A stretch of 48,665 nt of DNA. It comes from Bacteroidales bacterium UBA5197. GTDB lineage: Bacteria > Bacteroidota > Bacteroidia > Bacteroidales > Lentimicrobiaceae. Position numbers and translations under genes: made by a program. The notes below the pieces were generated by a model that ran no database searches, was not told where the DNA came from, and was given only the letters and a program-made list of their open reading frames with translations. Numbering within the stretch: position 1 is the stretch's first letter; every line of letters starts with the position of its first letter. Of this stretch, positions 18,801 to 25,575 are shown in pieces. The stretch lies in assembly GCA_002412885.1 (NCBI GenBank), contig DHVX01000004.1, forward strand, positions 1 through 48,665, written 5' to 3'.

Positions 18801-18967
18801 TTGAAGTATATACCATTGATGGTTTGAAAGTGATGGATGAACACCTGAATTTGTTGCCTGGTGAGGGCAAATCCGCTTCTTTTGACCTGAACCGGGCTGC
18901 AGGAATTTATTTGCTTAAGTTGACAAATAAAGATGCGGTCATTCTCAAACGGATCATAAAGCAGTGA
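15827..18967 (+). CDS. Large T9SS-exported surface protein: propeller-like N-terminus, PKD/Ig repeats, type A sorting domain, 1046 aa
   Basis: MLKKSILILALLTSVLLVNA followed by Q is a signal peptide, which sets the start at 15827. A longer in-frame opening to 15620 would bury it. Residues about 22-390 (NFWYFGQNAGLNF, KVSPDGTKIAAAN, VEFSPNSKRLYIGEW, LQLGPDNRLYIARQG) are the same beta-propeller-like domain as in the protein at 11463. A PKD-like domain follows at about 391-458, then repeats opening AGPEQSIPEGTAA and AGPDQVITYGTPT. The last 85 residues are a type A T9SS sorting domain (VVFPNPSSDGTFNY). The final 170 residues are nearly the same as in the protein at 8169. This gene therefore combines the front of one neighbour with the back of the other. 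It should be displayed on the cell surface, probably in adhesion. Confidence 0.9.
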   Translation: MLKKSILILALLTSVLLVNAQKQANFWYFGQNAGLNFSLGPPAALTNGALNTGEGCSSISTAAGALEFYTDGRFVFNKNHTQMPNGAGLTGHSSSTQSGIIVPKPGSSTEYYIFTVDAADNGLANGLCYTKVDMTLNGGLGDVVTTEKNISLVPLACEKVTAVGHGDGQTFWVITKKWGNADFYAYRITYDGVNTTPVISTTGPPLTGSIAQASKGYLKVSPDGTKIAAANNTAFTVGIYDFDNFTGIVSHLVTDNSYTNPGGMDPGGPYGVEFSPNSKRLYIGEWKANRRISQYDLSSGDPTAILASKEVVATVGQGADPIGALQLGPDNRLYIARQGSTYLSRINQPNVLGTFCGFQENAVSLAGRQCRYGLPPFIQSFFYLTADFYWDEPACLGTTTQFYTSASDNPDSVKWTFPNGTNSTLLNPTYLFPSPGLYGVNLLVYIYGQSKSVSRFVRINPSTEVFIGNDSTICASEAFYLDAGVHSSYFWQDSTTSQTILGDTTGWYSCLVANEWGCTAIDSLYLTVNPNPEISAGPEQSIPEGTAATLQGAVSGGSGSYTYQWEPAALLINPNVLQPVTVLMTTTTLFTLTVTDNQTGCVSEDEVLITVVGGVLSCTTGASPGSVCRGGQSTLNVTAYGGTGQFTYLWSSNPPGFSSQIANPVVAPTQTTTYTVMVNDGENMVSSNVTVTVIALPVPNAGPDQVITYGTPTTLQGSVTQGSGFYAYQWAPADKLNYANIASPATVNLYESVLFSLNVTDIWTGCVNEQADFVSITLDGDALNASPNAQPGTVCSGQTVQLFSVAGGGTQNYTYSWTSNPPGFTSNVAQPEATPLITTVYTVVVNDGFNSATGQVTVTVNQLPLISLLPVNNPEVQIISPTEIGVCVFDTVTLNAGNPGASYLWSNGSIEQSIDVLSSGISFDMREYSVRVQNQITGCVNTSEITIYFTFSNCSYGISEMESDNRLVVFPNPSSDGTFNYTITGLKGETLLEVYTIDGLKVMDEHLNLLPGEGKSASFDLNRAAGIYLLKLTNKDAVILKRIIKQ

Positions 18968-19007
18968 TAGCCATATAATTCCGGTTTCCTCAGGAATGTA
19001 ACATTAT

Positions 19008-19032
19008 AAGCCGGTTCATCCCGGCTTTTTTT
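19008..19032 (+). terminator. Intrinsic terminator after the surface-protein cluster
   Basis: Stem aagccgg / ccggctt (19008-19014 and 19021-19027) with a 6-nt loop and seven Ts. The stem is identical to that of the terminator at 13400. Its T-run merges with the promoter element of the next gene. Confidence 0.87.
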
Positions 19033-19039
19033 AACTTTG
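19032..19039 (+). promoter_or_regulatory. Promoter element TAACTTTG for the spermidine-synthase-like gene
   Basis: It matches TAnnTTTG and begins inside the T-run of the preceding terminator. The downstream ATG at 19055 is only 15 nt away, so the leader would be about 8-10 nt. Confidence 0.55.
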
Positions 19040-19054
19040 CATAAACCTGAAACC

Positions 19055-19738
19055 ATGCCTGCACGCGCCATTTCACATGTTAAATTATCTGAGTTTTCGG
19101 GTGAAAAGCTTGTGCAGCAATACGAAAGTATCGTCAACCCCGTGATTGAAGTTTCAATAAACAAAGGGAAATATGTTCTCAACAGTGCGAGCGTTAATTT
19201 TTCGTACGGATTGATGCACGAAGTCTTCAGAAGTTATTTCCGGCAGGATCCTCCCGGCTTAATGCCTGATGATAAAGCGCTGATTCTGGGTTTCGGCGGT
19301 GGTACCATTGCAGTTATCTTGCTTGAAGAGCTGGGGCTGAAATGCAGCATTACCGGTGTTGAACTTGATGAAGCTGTTATAAAGGCAGCCCGCGATCATT
19401 TCAATATCCAGCGCCTTCAGAAACTCGAAATCCTGCAGCAGGATGCAATGGATTTTGTCAACGCTTGCAACGAAAAATACAAGCTGATTGTTGTGGACAT
19501 CTATGTTGACAATGCTTTGCCTCCGCAGTTTGAGGAAGAATCCTTTTTCAGGAGATTAAGAAATTGTCTGGAGCCCGGCGGAAAGATTGTTTTCAATAAA
19601 TTTGCAAGCTCAAATGCACAAATGAGTGAAGCAATTGCCATTGAATCGCTGTTTAAAAACCATTTAAACGATGTGAAAACTTTTAGAATCCCGGTAAATA
19701 AAAAAGCACCTAATCTGATCATTGTGGGTCGGGGCTAA
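19055..19738 (+). CDS. Spermidine-synthase-like SAM-dependent methyltransferase-fold protein, 227 aa
   Basis: A Rossmann fold with the nucleotide-binding motif ILGFGGGTIAVIL, followed by the acidic loop TGVELDEAVIKAARDHF and the IVVDIYVDNALPPQF strand-loop. This order is shared by spermine/spermidine synthases and related methyltransferases. The usual N-terminal spermidine-synthase beta-tail is short, and the substrate-binding pattern (GG.E with a following D.D) is incomplete. I therefore call it a homologue, not a proven polyamine synthase. The ATG at 19055 is chosen over a TTG at 19037 because the promoter element overlaps the latter. The protein is soluble and cytoplasmic. It is followed after 51 nt by tex, possibly on the same transcript. 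Confidence 0.78.
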   Translation: MPARAISHVKLSEFSGEKLVQQYESIVNPVIEVSINKGKYVLNSASVNFSYGLMHEVFRSYFRQDPPGLMPDDKALILGFGGGTIAVILLEELGLKCSITGVELDEAVIKAARDHFNIQRLQKLEILQQDAMDFVNACNEKYKLIVVDIYVDNALPPQFEEESFFRRLRNCLEPGGKIVFNKFASSNAQMSEAIAIESLFKNHLNDVKTFRIPVNKKAPNLIIVGRG

Positions 19739-19789
19739 TCGATTGATTTTTATACTTATCGAACTGTTTGTAAATAAAACAAAAATATA

Positions 19790-21940
19790 ATGTCAGATCA
19801 GACCAATGAATTTGCCGAACTGATTGCACGTGAGCTTAATTTGCAGCCGTGGCAGGTTTTTAATACCATCAAACTGATGGAAGGAGGTGCCACAATTCCT
19901 TTTATGGCACGATATCGTAAAGAAATGACCGGCAGCCTCGATGAGGTCCAGTTGGCAGCCATCCGCGACCGGCATCAGCAATTGACCGAACTAGAGAAAC
20001 GAAGAGAATACATACTGGCATCCATCGCCGAACAGGAAAAACTTACGCCTGAGCTTGAGAAACAGATCAAAGCTGCAAATAACATTACCCTGCTTGAAGA
20101 TCTTTATCTTCCGTATAAACCAAAACGCAAAACCCGCGCCACCATTGCCCGCGAAAAAGGACTTGAGCCACTTGCAAAGATTCTGATGGCGCAAAATCCG
20201 GTTGATCCCGAAGAAAAAGCCGAAGCTTTTGTTGATCCTGAAAAGGCAGTAAATAACCCCGACGAAGCGCTTGCAGGTGCACGCGACATCATTGCCGAAT
20301 GGGTAAACGAAAGTACCCCGGCCCGAGAACGCATCAGAAACCTGTTTACCCGCGAAGCCGTTATCTCCTCAAAACCGGTTAAAGGTCGGGAACTTGAAGG
20401 TATTCATTATCAGAACTATTACGACACCAATGAGCAAATTCTGAAGTCTCCATCACATCGTATTCTGGCCATGTTCAGAGGCGAAGAGGAGGGCTTTCTG
20501 AAGCTGAATGTAGAGCCGGAAGAAGAAAAAGCCATTGATCATCTGAACCGGATTTTTATAAAAGGCAACAATAAAGCATCGCAGCAGGTTGAGCTTGCTG
20601 TTAAGGATTCCTACAAACGATTGCTCAGGCCTTCCATGGAAACAGAAGTTCGTCAGGTGGCCAAGCAAAAAGCCGATGACGACGCTATTAAAGTTTTTGT
20701 GGGAAACCTCAGACAACTGCTGCTTGCTGCGCCTTTGGGACAAAAGAACATTCTGGCCATCGATCCGGGTTTCCGCACCGGATGCAAGCTTGTATGCCTC
20801 GACAGACAGGGAAGACTACTGCACAACGAAACCATTTATCCGCACCCACCACAAAATGAGGTTGGTCCGGCGGTCTCCAAAGTTAAAAATCTTGTTTCGG
20901 CTTACGGAATTGAAGCCATTGCTATTGGCAACGGAACTGCCGGACGCGAAACGGAAAATTTCATCCGCAGAATTCCTTTCGACCGCGCTTTGGTATCGAT
21001 TATGGTGAATGAAAGCGGCGCTTCAATTTATTCAGCTTCATCTGTGGCCCGTGAAGAATTTCCCGATTATGATATCACGGTAAGAGGCGCCGTTTCCATT
21101 GGTCGCCGCCTGATGGACCCACTGGCCGAACTTGTAAAAATTGATCCGAAATCCATTGGGGTCGGGCAATATCAGCACGACGTGAATCAGCAGGCGCTGC
21201 AGCATAGTCTTGAAGATACCGTGACTTCTTGTGTAAATCAGGTAGGAGTGGAGCTGAATACCGCCAGCAAGCAGTTGTTGAGTTATGTTTCAGGACTTGG
21301 GCCTGTGCTTGCCGGAAATATTGTAGAATACCGCAATCAGAACGGGGAGTTTAAAACCAGGGCTGAGTTGCTGAAAGTAAAGCGGTTCGGCGAAAAAGCT
21401 TTCGAACAGGCTGCAGGTTTCCTCAGGATTCGTAATGCCGCTAACCCCCTCGACCGTAGCGCAGTGCATCCGGAGAGTTATCACATTGTAAAACGGATGG
21501 TTGCCGACCTTGATTGCTCAGTTCAGGATCTCATCGAAAAAGAAGAACTCCGTAAGCAAATCAAACCTCAGGAGTATGTAACTAAAACTGCCGGACTGCC
21601 TACTATCACCGATATTCTTCAGGAACTTGCCAAGCCCGGCCGCGATCCGCGTGAGCAGTTTGATATGTTTGAGTTTGACAATACCATCAATTCAATTGAA
21701 GACCTGAAGCCAGGCATGATCCTTAACGGGATAGTCACAAACATTACTGCTTTCGGTGCATTTGTTGATATCGGGGTTCATCAGGATGGACTTGTGCATG
21801 TGAGCCAGATGGCAAACCGGTTCATCAAAGATCCGAACGAAGTAGTCAAGCTTACCATGAAGGTGAAAGTGAAGGTGATGGAAGTGGATGTTGCCAGAAA
21901 AAGGATTTCATTGTCAATGAAAGAAGCTGTTGGGCAATAG
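19790..21940 (+). CDS. tex: Tex-family RNA-binding transcription accessory protein, 716 aa
   Basis: Full-length Tex. The helical N-terminal region begins with LIARELNLQPWQVFNTIKLM and GGATIPFMARYRKEMTG. A YqgF/RNase H-like domain starts at about 320 (NILAIDPGFRTGCKLVCLD). Helix-hairpin-helix segments lie at about 490-560 (LLSYVSGLGPVLAGNIVEYR, then LLKVKRFGEKAFEQAAGFL). An S1 RNA-binding domain occupies about 640-712 (GMILNGIVTNITAFGAFVDI, then GLVHVSQM). The length is normal for the family. Tex binds nucleic acid and influences transcription and gene expression under stress in several bacteria. The YqgF domain is usually not catalytic. It is a highly conserved housekeeping gene with no sign of disruption. 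Confidence 0.97.
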   Translation: MSDQTNEFAELIARELNLQPWQVFNTIKLMEGGATIPFMARYRKEMTGSLDEVQLAAIRDRHQQLTELEKRREYILASIAEQEKLTPELEKQIKAANNITLLEDLYLPYKPKRKTRATIAREKGLEPLAKILMAQNPVDPEEKAEAFVDPEKAVNNPDEALAGARDIIAEWVNESTPARERIRNLFTREAVISSKPVKGRELEGIHYQNYYDTNEQILKSPSHRILAMFRGEEEGFLKLNVEPEEEKAIDHLNRIFIKGNNKASQQVELAVKDSYKRLLRPSMETEVRQVAKQKADDDAIKVFVGNLRQLLLAAPLGQKNILAIDPGFRTGCKLVCLDRQGRLLHNETIYPHPPQNEVGPAVSKVKNLVSAYGIEAIAIGNGTAGRETENFIRRIPFDRALVSIMVNESGASIYSASSVAREEFPDYDITVRGAVSIGRRLMDPLAELVKIDPKSIGVGQYQHDVNQQALQHSLEDTVTSCVNQVGVELNTASKQLLSYVSGLGPVLAGNIVEYRNQNGEFKTRAELLKVKRFGEKAFEQAAGFLRIRNAANPLDRSAVHPESYHIVKRMVADLDCSVQDLIEKEELRKQIKPQEYVTKTAGLPTITDILQELAKPGRDPREQFDMFEFDNTINSIEDLKPGMILNGIVTNITAFGAFVDIGVHQDGLVHVSQMANRFIKDPNEVVKLTMKVKVKVMEVDVARKRISLSMKEAVGQ

Positions 21941-22057
21941 AGAACAAGCGGTTGTTATTTAATCTTGCGAAATAAACTCCCCAGTTAATGGCACTCAAAA
22001 AAAATGAGCATAATGCCGAGGTGACAGGCATTATCCTGAGTGTCAGTGTCTAAAACA

Positions 22058-22098
22058 CTTCGACTCCGCCTGCCTGACTGCGCGGCAGGCAGGCTCAG
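22058..22098 (-). repeat. Interrupted gcggagtcgaag repeat carrying a nested palindrome
   Basis: Read on the minus strand, this is the repeat ctgagcggagtcgaag (intact at 22169-22187) split by a 25-nt insertion at 22068-22092. The insertion is itself a hairpin: gcctgcctg at 22068-22076 and caggcaggc at 22086-22094. Confidence 0.75.
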
Positions 22099-22168
22099 TG
22101 TGACATTCGTTAGGAGTGTACACTGTTTTATCTTAATGAACTAATTATCAATTCTATACGATGTCCTC

Positions 22169-22187
22169 CTGAGCGGAGTCGAAGGAT
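22169..22187 (+). repeat. Dispersed repeat ctgagcggagtcgaaggat
   Basis: An intact copy of a short repeat. Variants occur at 24635-24648 and 26012-26030, and an interrupted inverted copy at 22058-22098. The motif is familiar as intergenic filler in many Bacteroidota genomes. Its function is unknown. Confidence 0.7.
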
Positions 22188-22314
22188 AAAACGAAAAATC
22201 TGTCATTGGTAGCGGAGACAAAGCACGAAAGGGGGATATGAGGGGGATACTAAGTGTCTTACCTTGTGATTCTTACTCTTCCCAATCTCTTGTAAATACT
22301 AAGCCTGTTTTTAT

Positions 22315-22322
22315 TACGTTTG
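22315..22322 (+). promoter_or_regulatory. Promoter element TACGTTTG for the beta-barrel gene
   Basis: It matches TAnnTTTG. A partial -33 box (CTTG) sits at 22289-22292. It lies 29 nt before the ATG at 22352. Confidence 0.45.
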
Positions 22323-22351
22323 CATTCTGAATCTCAATGTTGGCCTGCACG

Positions 22352-23029
22352 ATGAATAAACTACCCCTTTTACTTCTTTTGCTCATTTTAGCTTCATTTG
22401 AATCTGCTGAAGCACAGCGCATTATGGGTGCAGCTATTTTCGGCGTTAATGCTTCGCAGGTTGATGGAGATGAAGTTTACGGATATAAGAAATTCGGGTT
22501 TAACACAGGTTTATCTGCCATTGTACCGTTTAATGACAAATGGGCTGTAAGTATTGAAAATGTTTATAGTGAAAAGGGTGCTCGTCAGCGTCGTAAATAC
22601 CTTGATTCGCTTGATGGTTCTTATGATCTTAAGCTTAATTATCTGGAAGTGCCTGTTTTGTTGCATTTTACCGATAAAGATATTGTTACTTTTGGCGCCG
22701 GCATGTCATGGAGCCGTTTGGTAAAAGTGTCGGAACAACGCAATAGTATTGAGATGCCGGCCACAACCCTTGAGAGCGGAATTTACAACAGTTCTGATAT
22801 TAATTTATTGCTGGATATCCGTTTCAGGGTTTTTGAGCGACTGCGGTTTAATGCACGATACGCTTATTCTCTGAGTCCGATTGCAACGCGCGAAGTTGTG
22901 GATTCCAAAACCGGGCGGCCAAATATACGAGATCAATACAATGGCTTGTTTTCGTTCAGGTTGATTTATGTTTTTAATGAACGTTACAGCCGCGAAAACC
23001 GCCGGCAAAGCTCCCAGCCGCAGATATAA
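22352..23029 (+). CDS. PorT-like outer-membrane beta-barrel protein, 225 aa
   Basis: The signal peptide MNKLPLLLLLLILASFESAEA ends before QRIMGAAIFG. Alternating hydrophobic strands follow, as in small Bacteroidota beta-barrels of the PorT/OMP_b-brl group: NTGLSAIVPFNDKWAVSIEN, LNYLEVPVLLHF, FSFRLIYVFN. The strand LKLNYLEVPVLLHF with a LEVP core is a recurrent PorT-family signature. The mature barrel of about 200 residues would have eight to ten strands. After the last strand a basic 15-residue tail (RENRRQSSQPQI) remains, which is unusual for a barrel that normally ends on an aromatic residue. An ATG five codons upstream (22337) is possible, but MNK gives the more typical signal peptide. The role is unknown. 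PorT itself is a T9SS component, but this protein is not specifically identified as PorT. Confidence 0.82.
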   Translation: MNKLPLLLLLLILASFESAEAQRIMGAAIFGVNASQVDGDEVYGYKKFGFNTGLSAIVPFNDKWAVSIENVYSEKGARQRRKYLDSLDGSYDLKLNYLEVPVLLHFTDKDIVTFGAGMSWSRLVKVSEQRNSIEMPATTLESGIYNSSDINLLLDIRFRVFERLRFNARYAYSLSPIATREVVDSKTGRPNIRDQYNGLFSFRLIYVFNERYSRENRRQSSQPQI

Positions 23030-23111
23030 ACACCAACCTGTTTATTTAAATCATTTTGTAAGACTTAGTGTCTTAGTGGCAAATTTTTTAGTTAAACTGG
23101 ACAATAATGTT

Positions 23112-23447
23112 TCAAAAAATCAGATGCATCTTGCTTCTGTTCTTCCAGCCGATGTCGTATCTGTTTTCAACAAAAAAAATCAGCAGATCAGCATCGTATC
23201 TGCTTTCTGAAAACCAGATCTTTTTGTCAGCATTATACTTGTTATCAACAAAAAACCAGCGTCCATCGGTATCAGTATCATACTGACTGTTAACTTTATA
23301 AACCAGTAAATCGGCATCGTAGCGGTTGCTGACAACAAAGACTTTAAAGTCGGCATCATATCGGCTCTGGCAGGAGAAAATCTTTTGGGCTGATGCAATC
23401 ACTGTTAACATCACCAATGAAAATATCAGGAGTAATTTCCTTTTCAT
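23112..23447 (-). CDS. Small secreted protein made of six YDAD repeats (DUF6150-like), 111 aa
   Basis: A signal peptide (MKRKLLLIFSLVMLTVIASA) is followed by six degenerate repeats of about 13 residues centred on RYDAD, RYDAD, QYDTD, KYNAD, RYDAD and RYDIG. Each is followed by a hydrophobic strand such as LLVYKV or LIFFV. This is the pattern of the small Bacteroidota repeat proteins grouped as DUF6150, with a compact stack of beta turns. The ATG at 23447 is chosen because it begins the signal peptide. The open frame runs further upstream without a plausible start. The last 10 residues are basic. It shares direction with the beta-barrel gene upstream (23515-24066), 67 nt away, so the two may form an operon. 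The function is unknown. Confidence 0.75.
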   Translation of the reverse strand: MKRKLLLIFSLVMLTVIASAQKIFSCQSRYDADFKVFVVSNRYDADLLVYKVNSQYDTDTDGRWFFVDNKYNADKKIWFSESRYDADLLIFFVENRYDIGWKNRSKMHLIF

Positions 23448-23514
23448 ACGGATAGATTTAGCACTATTTATCTGTTGATCAGTAACAAAAGATGTGCCAT
23501 GCGCTGCGTCGAAA

Positions 23515-24066
23515 TCAGAACTTATAGCTGATACCTCCGTAAAGCCGCATGGCATCTGCCGATAGTTCCGCATAGAAGGCAAAGTTTGGGGAAAGAAAGT
23601 ATCTAATACCCAAATAACCATCTGAATACATTCCTTCATATCCATCGATGGTTGATTCCATTTCAGGTTTATAACCATCAAAATAATAACCGATTTTATA
23701 ACCCACATAGGTGTCGAGTCTGGGAACGAGGATAAAATGGATGTTTATCGGAACTGCAATGCCAAACACGCCGTAATTATTTCCGTCGCCCGGCTGATGC
23801 CTTAGGTATTTGGCGTTAAGTCCCGTTGATAGGAATAACTTACTTTTATTGTAAAATAGATACTCACATCCTGCTCTGAAAGGTACTCCTTCCCATGTTA
23901 TTGCATCACTAACCGGTTTGGCCATTTTCACGGCCTGGATATCCATGCTCAGAAGCATATCACCTTTCATGAAGGTATCCGGATTATTGGTGGCATCGGT
24001 TGACTCTTGACTTTTGGCTGTGATCAGCGTAAAAGAAAGCATAAAAACGAGTAGAATCCTTATCAT
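23515..24066 (-). CDS. Small outer-membrane beta-barrel protein, 183 aa
   Basis: The signal peptide MIRILLVFMLSFTLITAKSQ sets the start at 24066. An upstream in-frame ATG at 24099 would extend a hydrophilic stretch before it. The mature protein shows alternating amphipathic strands (AGCEYLFYNKSKLFLSTGLN, then AVPINIHFILVPRLDTYVGY, then GYLGIRYFLSPNFAFYAEL) and ends in ISYKF. The terminal phenylalanine is the typical signal for BAM-mediated insertion. It resembles the outer-membrane beta-barrel families found widely in Bacteroidota, without closer assignment. The next gene downstream on the same strand is the YDAD-repeat protein. Confidence 0.8.
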   Translation of the reverse strand: MIRILLVFMLSFTLITAKSQESTDATNNPDTFMKGDMLLSMDIQAVKMAKPVSDAITWEGVPFRAGCEYLFYNKSKLFLSTGLNAKYLRHQPGDGNNYGVFGIAVPINIHFILVPRLDTYVGYKIGYYFDGYKPEMESTIDGYEGMYSDGYLGIRYFLSPNFAFYAELSADAMRLYGGISYKF

Positions 24067-24184
24067 AATATTATTTTTGATTAACAACGTTTGAAACATT
24101 TGTTATTGCATTAAGCCTGTAAATCTATATAAAATAAATCAGATATACGATCCAATGCTGTTTAGTTAAGAAAATCTGTCTTCG

Positions 24185-24202
24185 TTCCGATAGCTATCGG
24201 AA
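24185..24202. repeat. 18-bp palindrome centred on cgatagctatcg
   Basis: Perfect inverted repeat ttccgatagctatcggaa. The same core recurs as a 20-bp palindrome at 32411-32430 and in degenerate form at 25532-25549, so it is a dispersed palindromic family. Confidence 0.75.
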
Positions 24203-24338
24203 CCGCTCAGACTGACGGTCATCCTGAGTTGTAACTCAATAAAATTGCGCATAATGCGGAGATGACAGGCGTTATCGTTACCCTTTTTCAGGGACGGAAA
24301 GGCTGAACTTCTTAACTTTAATGCGAGCAAGACCAACC

Positions 24339-24367
24339 CTGCCTGCCTGTGGGGCACGCAGGCAGGC
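24339..24367 (+). repeat. GC-rich palindromic insertion, copy 2 (29 nt)
   Basis: Hairpin arms gcctgcctg (24341-24349) and caggcaggc (24359-24367) around a 9-nt loop. It lies between aacc and tta, splitting what would be an AACCTTA heptamer, as the copy at 24499-24527 does. Confidence 0.7.
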
Positions 24368-24416
24368 TTATTTTTACCTTTCAGACCTTAGTAGCAGGCA
24401 ACCCACCAAACACCTT

Positions 24417-24611
24417 CAACCTTATTTTTTCTTCCTAACCTTATTTTCGTTAGAATTAATAAGTGTTTTGTCTTATAAGGTTTTGAAGAAGAAAATAAGC
24501 CTGCCTGCGTGCCACTCCGGCAGGCAGGGTTCAAAAATCGTTGGGGTCAGTTTCGTTACTAAGGTTATTAAGAGTGATTAAGGTTGATCTTTACTTTGAT
24601 CAGCATTTGAT
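24417..24611 (-). repeat. Heptamer-array repeat, copy 2 (195 nt, interrupted)
   Basis: Reverse-orientation copy of the element at 13572-13736. Heptamers sit at 24418, 24437, 24476, 24496 (split), 24560 and 24579. The intact pairs keep the 19-nt spacing. The extra 30 nt relative to copy 1 are almost entirely explained by a nested palindromic insertion at 24499-24527. Confidence 0.8.
24499..24527 (-). repeat. GC-rich palindromic insertion, copy 3 (29 nt), inside the heptamer-array repeat
   Basis: Comparison with copy 1 of the surrounding repeat shows a clean 29-nt insertion between TAA (24496-24498) and GGTT (24528-24531). Arms cctgcctg / caggcagg lie at 24500-24507 and 24521-24528. On the opposite strand it aligns with the copy at 24339-24367 except for a few loop bases. 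Confidence 0.75.
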
Positions 24612-24634
24612 TAAATTCAAATCTGTCATTGATA

Positions 24635-24648
24635 GCGGAGTCGAAGGA
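24635..24648 (+). repeat. gcggagtcgaagga dispersed repeat
   Basis: Partial copy of the repeat at 22169-22187, here preceded by the shared ctgtcattgatagc context also seen near 22201. Confidence 0.6.
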
Positions 24649-24720
24649 CTTTTTTTAATTTTACAATTCCCAACCTGGCCTTAACTAAACGACATTAATA
24701 TACGATCGTAAACAGAACTT

Positions 24721-25428
24721 TTACCTCAACTTCACGTAAAAGCTTTCCGTCAGATCTATATACTCTTGAGTATATTTTCCGTTGAGATCCCTTATTGTGA
24801 GTTTGGCGATTTCCATATTTTTTACTGGTTTCTTGGTAAATTCCAGAAGTATTCTGTTCGGCTCTTTGCCCTGTTTTGGGATGATAATCAATTGCCTTTT
24901 TATACTTAGTGAACTTTCCGCTGCAAGGCTTATCAGTATTTGGCTTTCTGCAAATGGGAAAACCACAGAAAGCTTTCCAGAATCTGTGAGCAGCAGGGAG
25001 CTGAGTTCTACCAATGACTTTAATGGCAATTCATCGGTGTGTCTTGCTGTGTTTCTGCCGTTATCGGCTGATTTAAGTGAGTTTATAAAATAAGGCGGAT
25101 TGGTAATCAAATGGTCAAATTTAATGCTTGTCGTTTCCGAAAAACTCTGAAGACTGATACATTGCACCTGAAGACGCACCGCCCACGGCGATTGTTTGAA
25201 ATTCTCCTCAGCCTGATTTACCGATGCTTCGTGAATATCGATGGCTGTAATTTCACCTTCAGATCGCTGTGCAGTCATTAGCGCCAGCAATCCGCTGCCG
25301 GTTCCGATATCAAGTATCTGCTGACTTTTCTCAACATCTGCCCATGCGCCTAGCAAAACCGAATCGGTTCCGACTTTCATCGCACACGAAGAATCATCAA
25401 CGCTGAATTGTTTGAAGTTAAATGGCAT
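24721..25428 (-). CDS. trmN6: tRNA1(Val) (adenine(37)-N6)-methyltransferase, 235 aa
   Basis: A SAM-dependent methyltransferase of the YfiC/TrmN6 group, which methylates N6 of A37 in tRNA-Val. It opens with FNFKQFSVDDSSCAMKVGTD, the N-terminal FxFKQF..D pattern of this enzyme. The SAM site ILDIGTGSGLLALMTAQR follows at about 39-56, then the acidic AIDIHEASVNQAEENF. The catalytic N6-adenine motif NPPYF lies at about 110-114. The ending (EYIDLTESFYVKLR) is also family-typical. The length is normal and all motifs are intact. It is transcribed alone on the minus strand from a good promoter element 27 nt upstream of the ATG at 25428. Confidence 0.93.
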   Translation of the reverse strand: MPFNFKQFSVDDSSCAMKVGTDSVLLGAWADVEKSQQILDIGTGSGLLALMTAQRSEGEITAIDIHEASVNQAEENFKQSPWAVRLQVQCISLQSFSETTSIKFDHLITNPPYFINSLKSADNGRNTARHTDELPLKSLVELSSLLLTDSGKLSVVFPFAESQILISLAAESSLSIKRQLIIIPKQGKEPNRILLEFTKKPVKNMEIAKLTIRDLNGKYTQEYIDLTESFYVKLR

Positions 25429-25455
25429 ACTAATCGAATGAACCTAAAATTTGGT

Positions 25456-25463
25456 CAAATATA
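25456..25463 (-). promoter_or_regulatory. Promoter element TATATTTG for trmN6
   Basis: On the minus strand this reads TATATTTG, a perfect TAnnTTTG match, 27 nt before the trmN6 start codon. Confidence 0.55.
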
Positions 25464-25478
25464 CATGTTTGTTGATTG

Positions 25479-25530
25479 CCGGAAGTCAGATGTCAGAAGT
25501 CAGAGGTCAGATGTCGGATGTCGGATTTCG
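25479..25530. repeat. Seven-nucleotide tandem array (TCAGATG-type)
   Basis: About seven units with exact 7-nt period: ccggaag, tcagatg, tcagaag, tcagagg, tcagatg, tcggatg, tcggatt. Degeneration is by substitution only, and the phase is never broken. Confidence 0.75.
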
Positions 25531-25575
25531 GTCCCAATAGCTACCGGGATCATTTTTCATTGTTCACTTTTCATT

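Larger units (their letters stand above)
21941..22336. other. Repeat-bearing intergenic region downstream of tex
   Basis: It has no gene. It contains the weak palindrome aacaagcggttgtt right after tex, a gcataatgccgaggtgacag unit that recurs with changes near 24250, the gcggagtcgaag repeats, a GC-rich palindromic insertion, and the promoter of the next gene at its right end. Confidence 0.6.
24067..24720. other. Repeat-dense intergenic region, 654 nt, no gene
   Basis: No gene is visible. It is a patchwork of the cgatagctatcg palindrome, gcataatgcggagatgacag unit, GC-rich hairpins, the second heptamer-array repeat and a gcggagtcgaagg repeat. The individual units are listed separately. Confidence 0.7.

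Noticed and set aside
19055..19738. Firm call of spermidine synthase (speE)
   Set aside because: The SAM-binding fold fits, but the family's substrate-binding pattern is incomplete and the length is short, so only a homologue call is given.
24321..24581. Plus-strand frame across the repeat region
   Set aside because: It is made of translated palindromes and the heptamer repeat and has no protein-like features.
25479..25530. Possible CRISPR-like array
   Set aside because: Units are 7 nt without spacers. It is a simple tandem repeat, and no cas gene is present.
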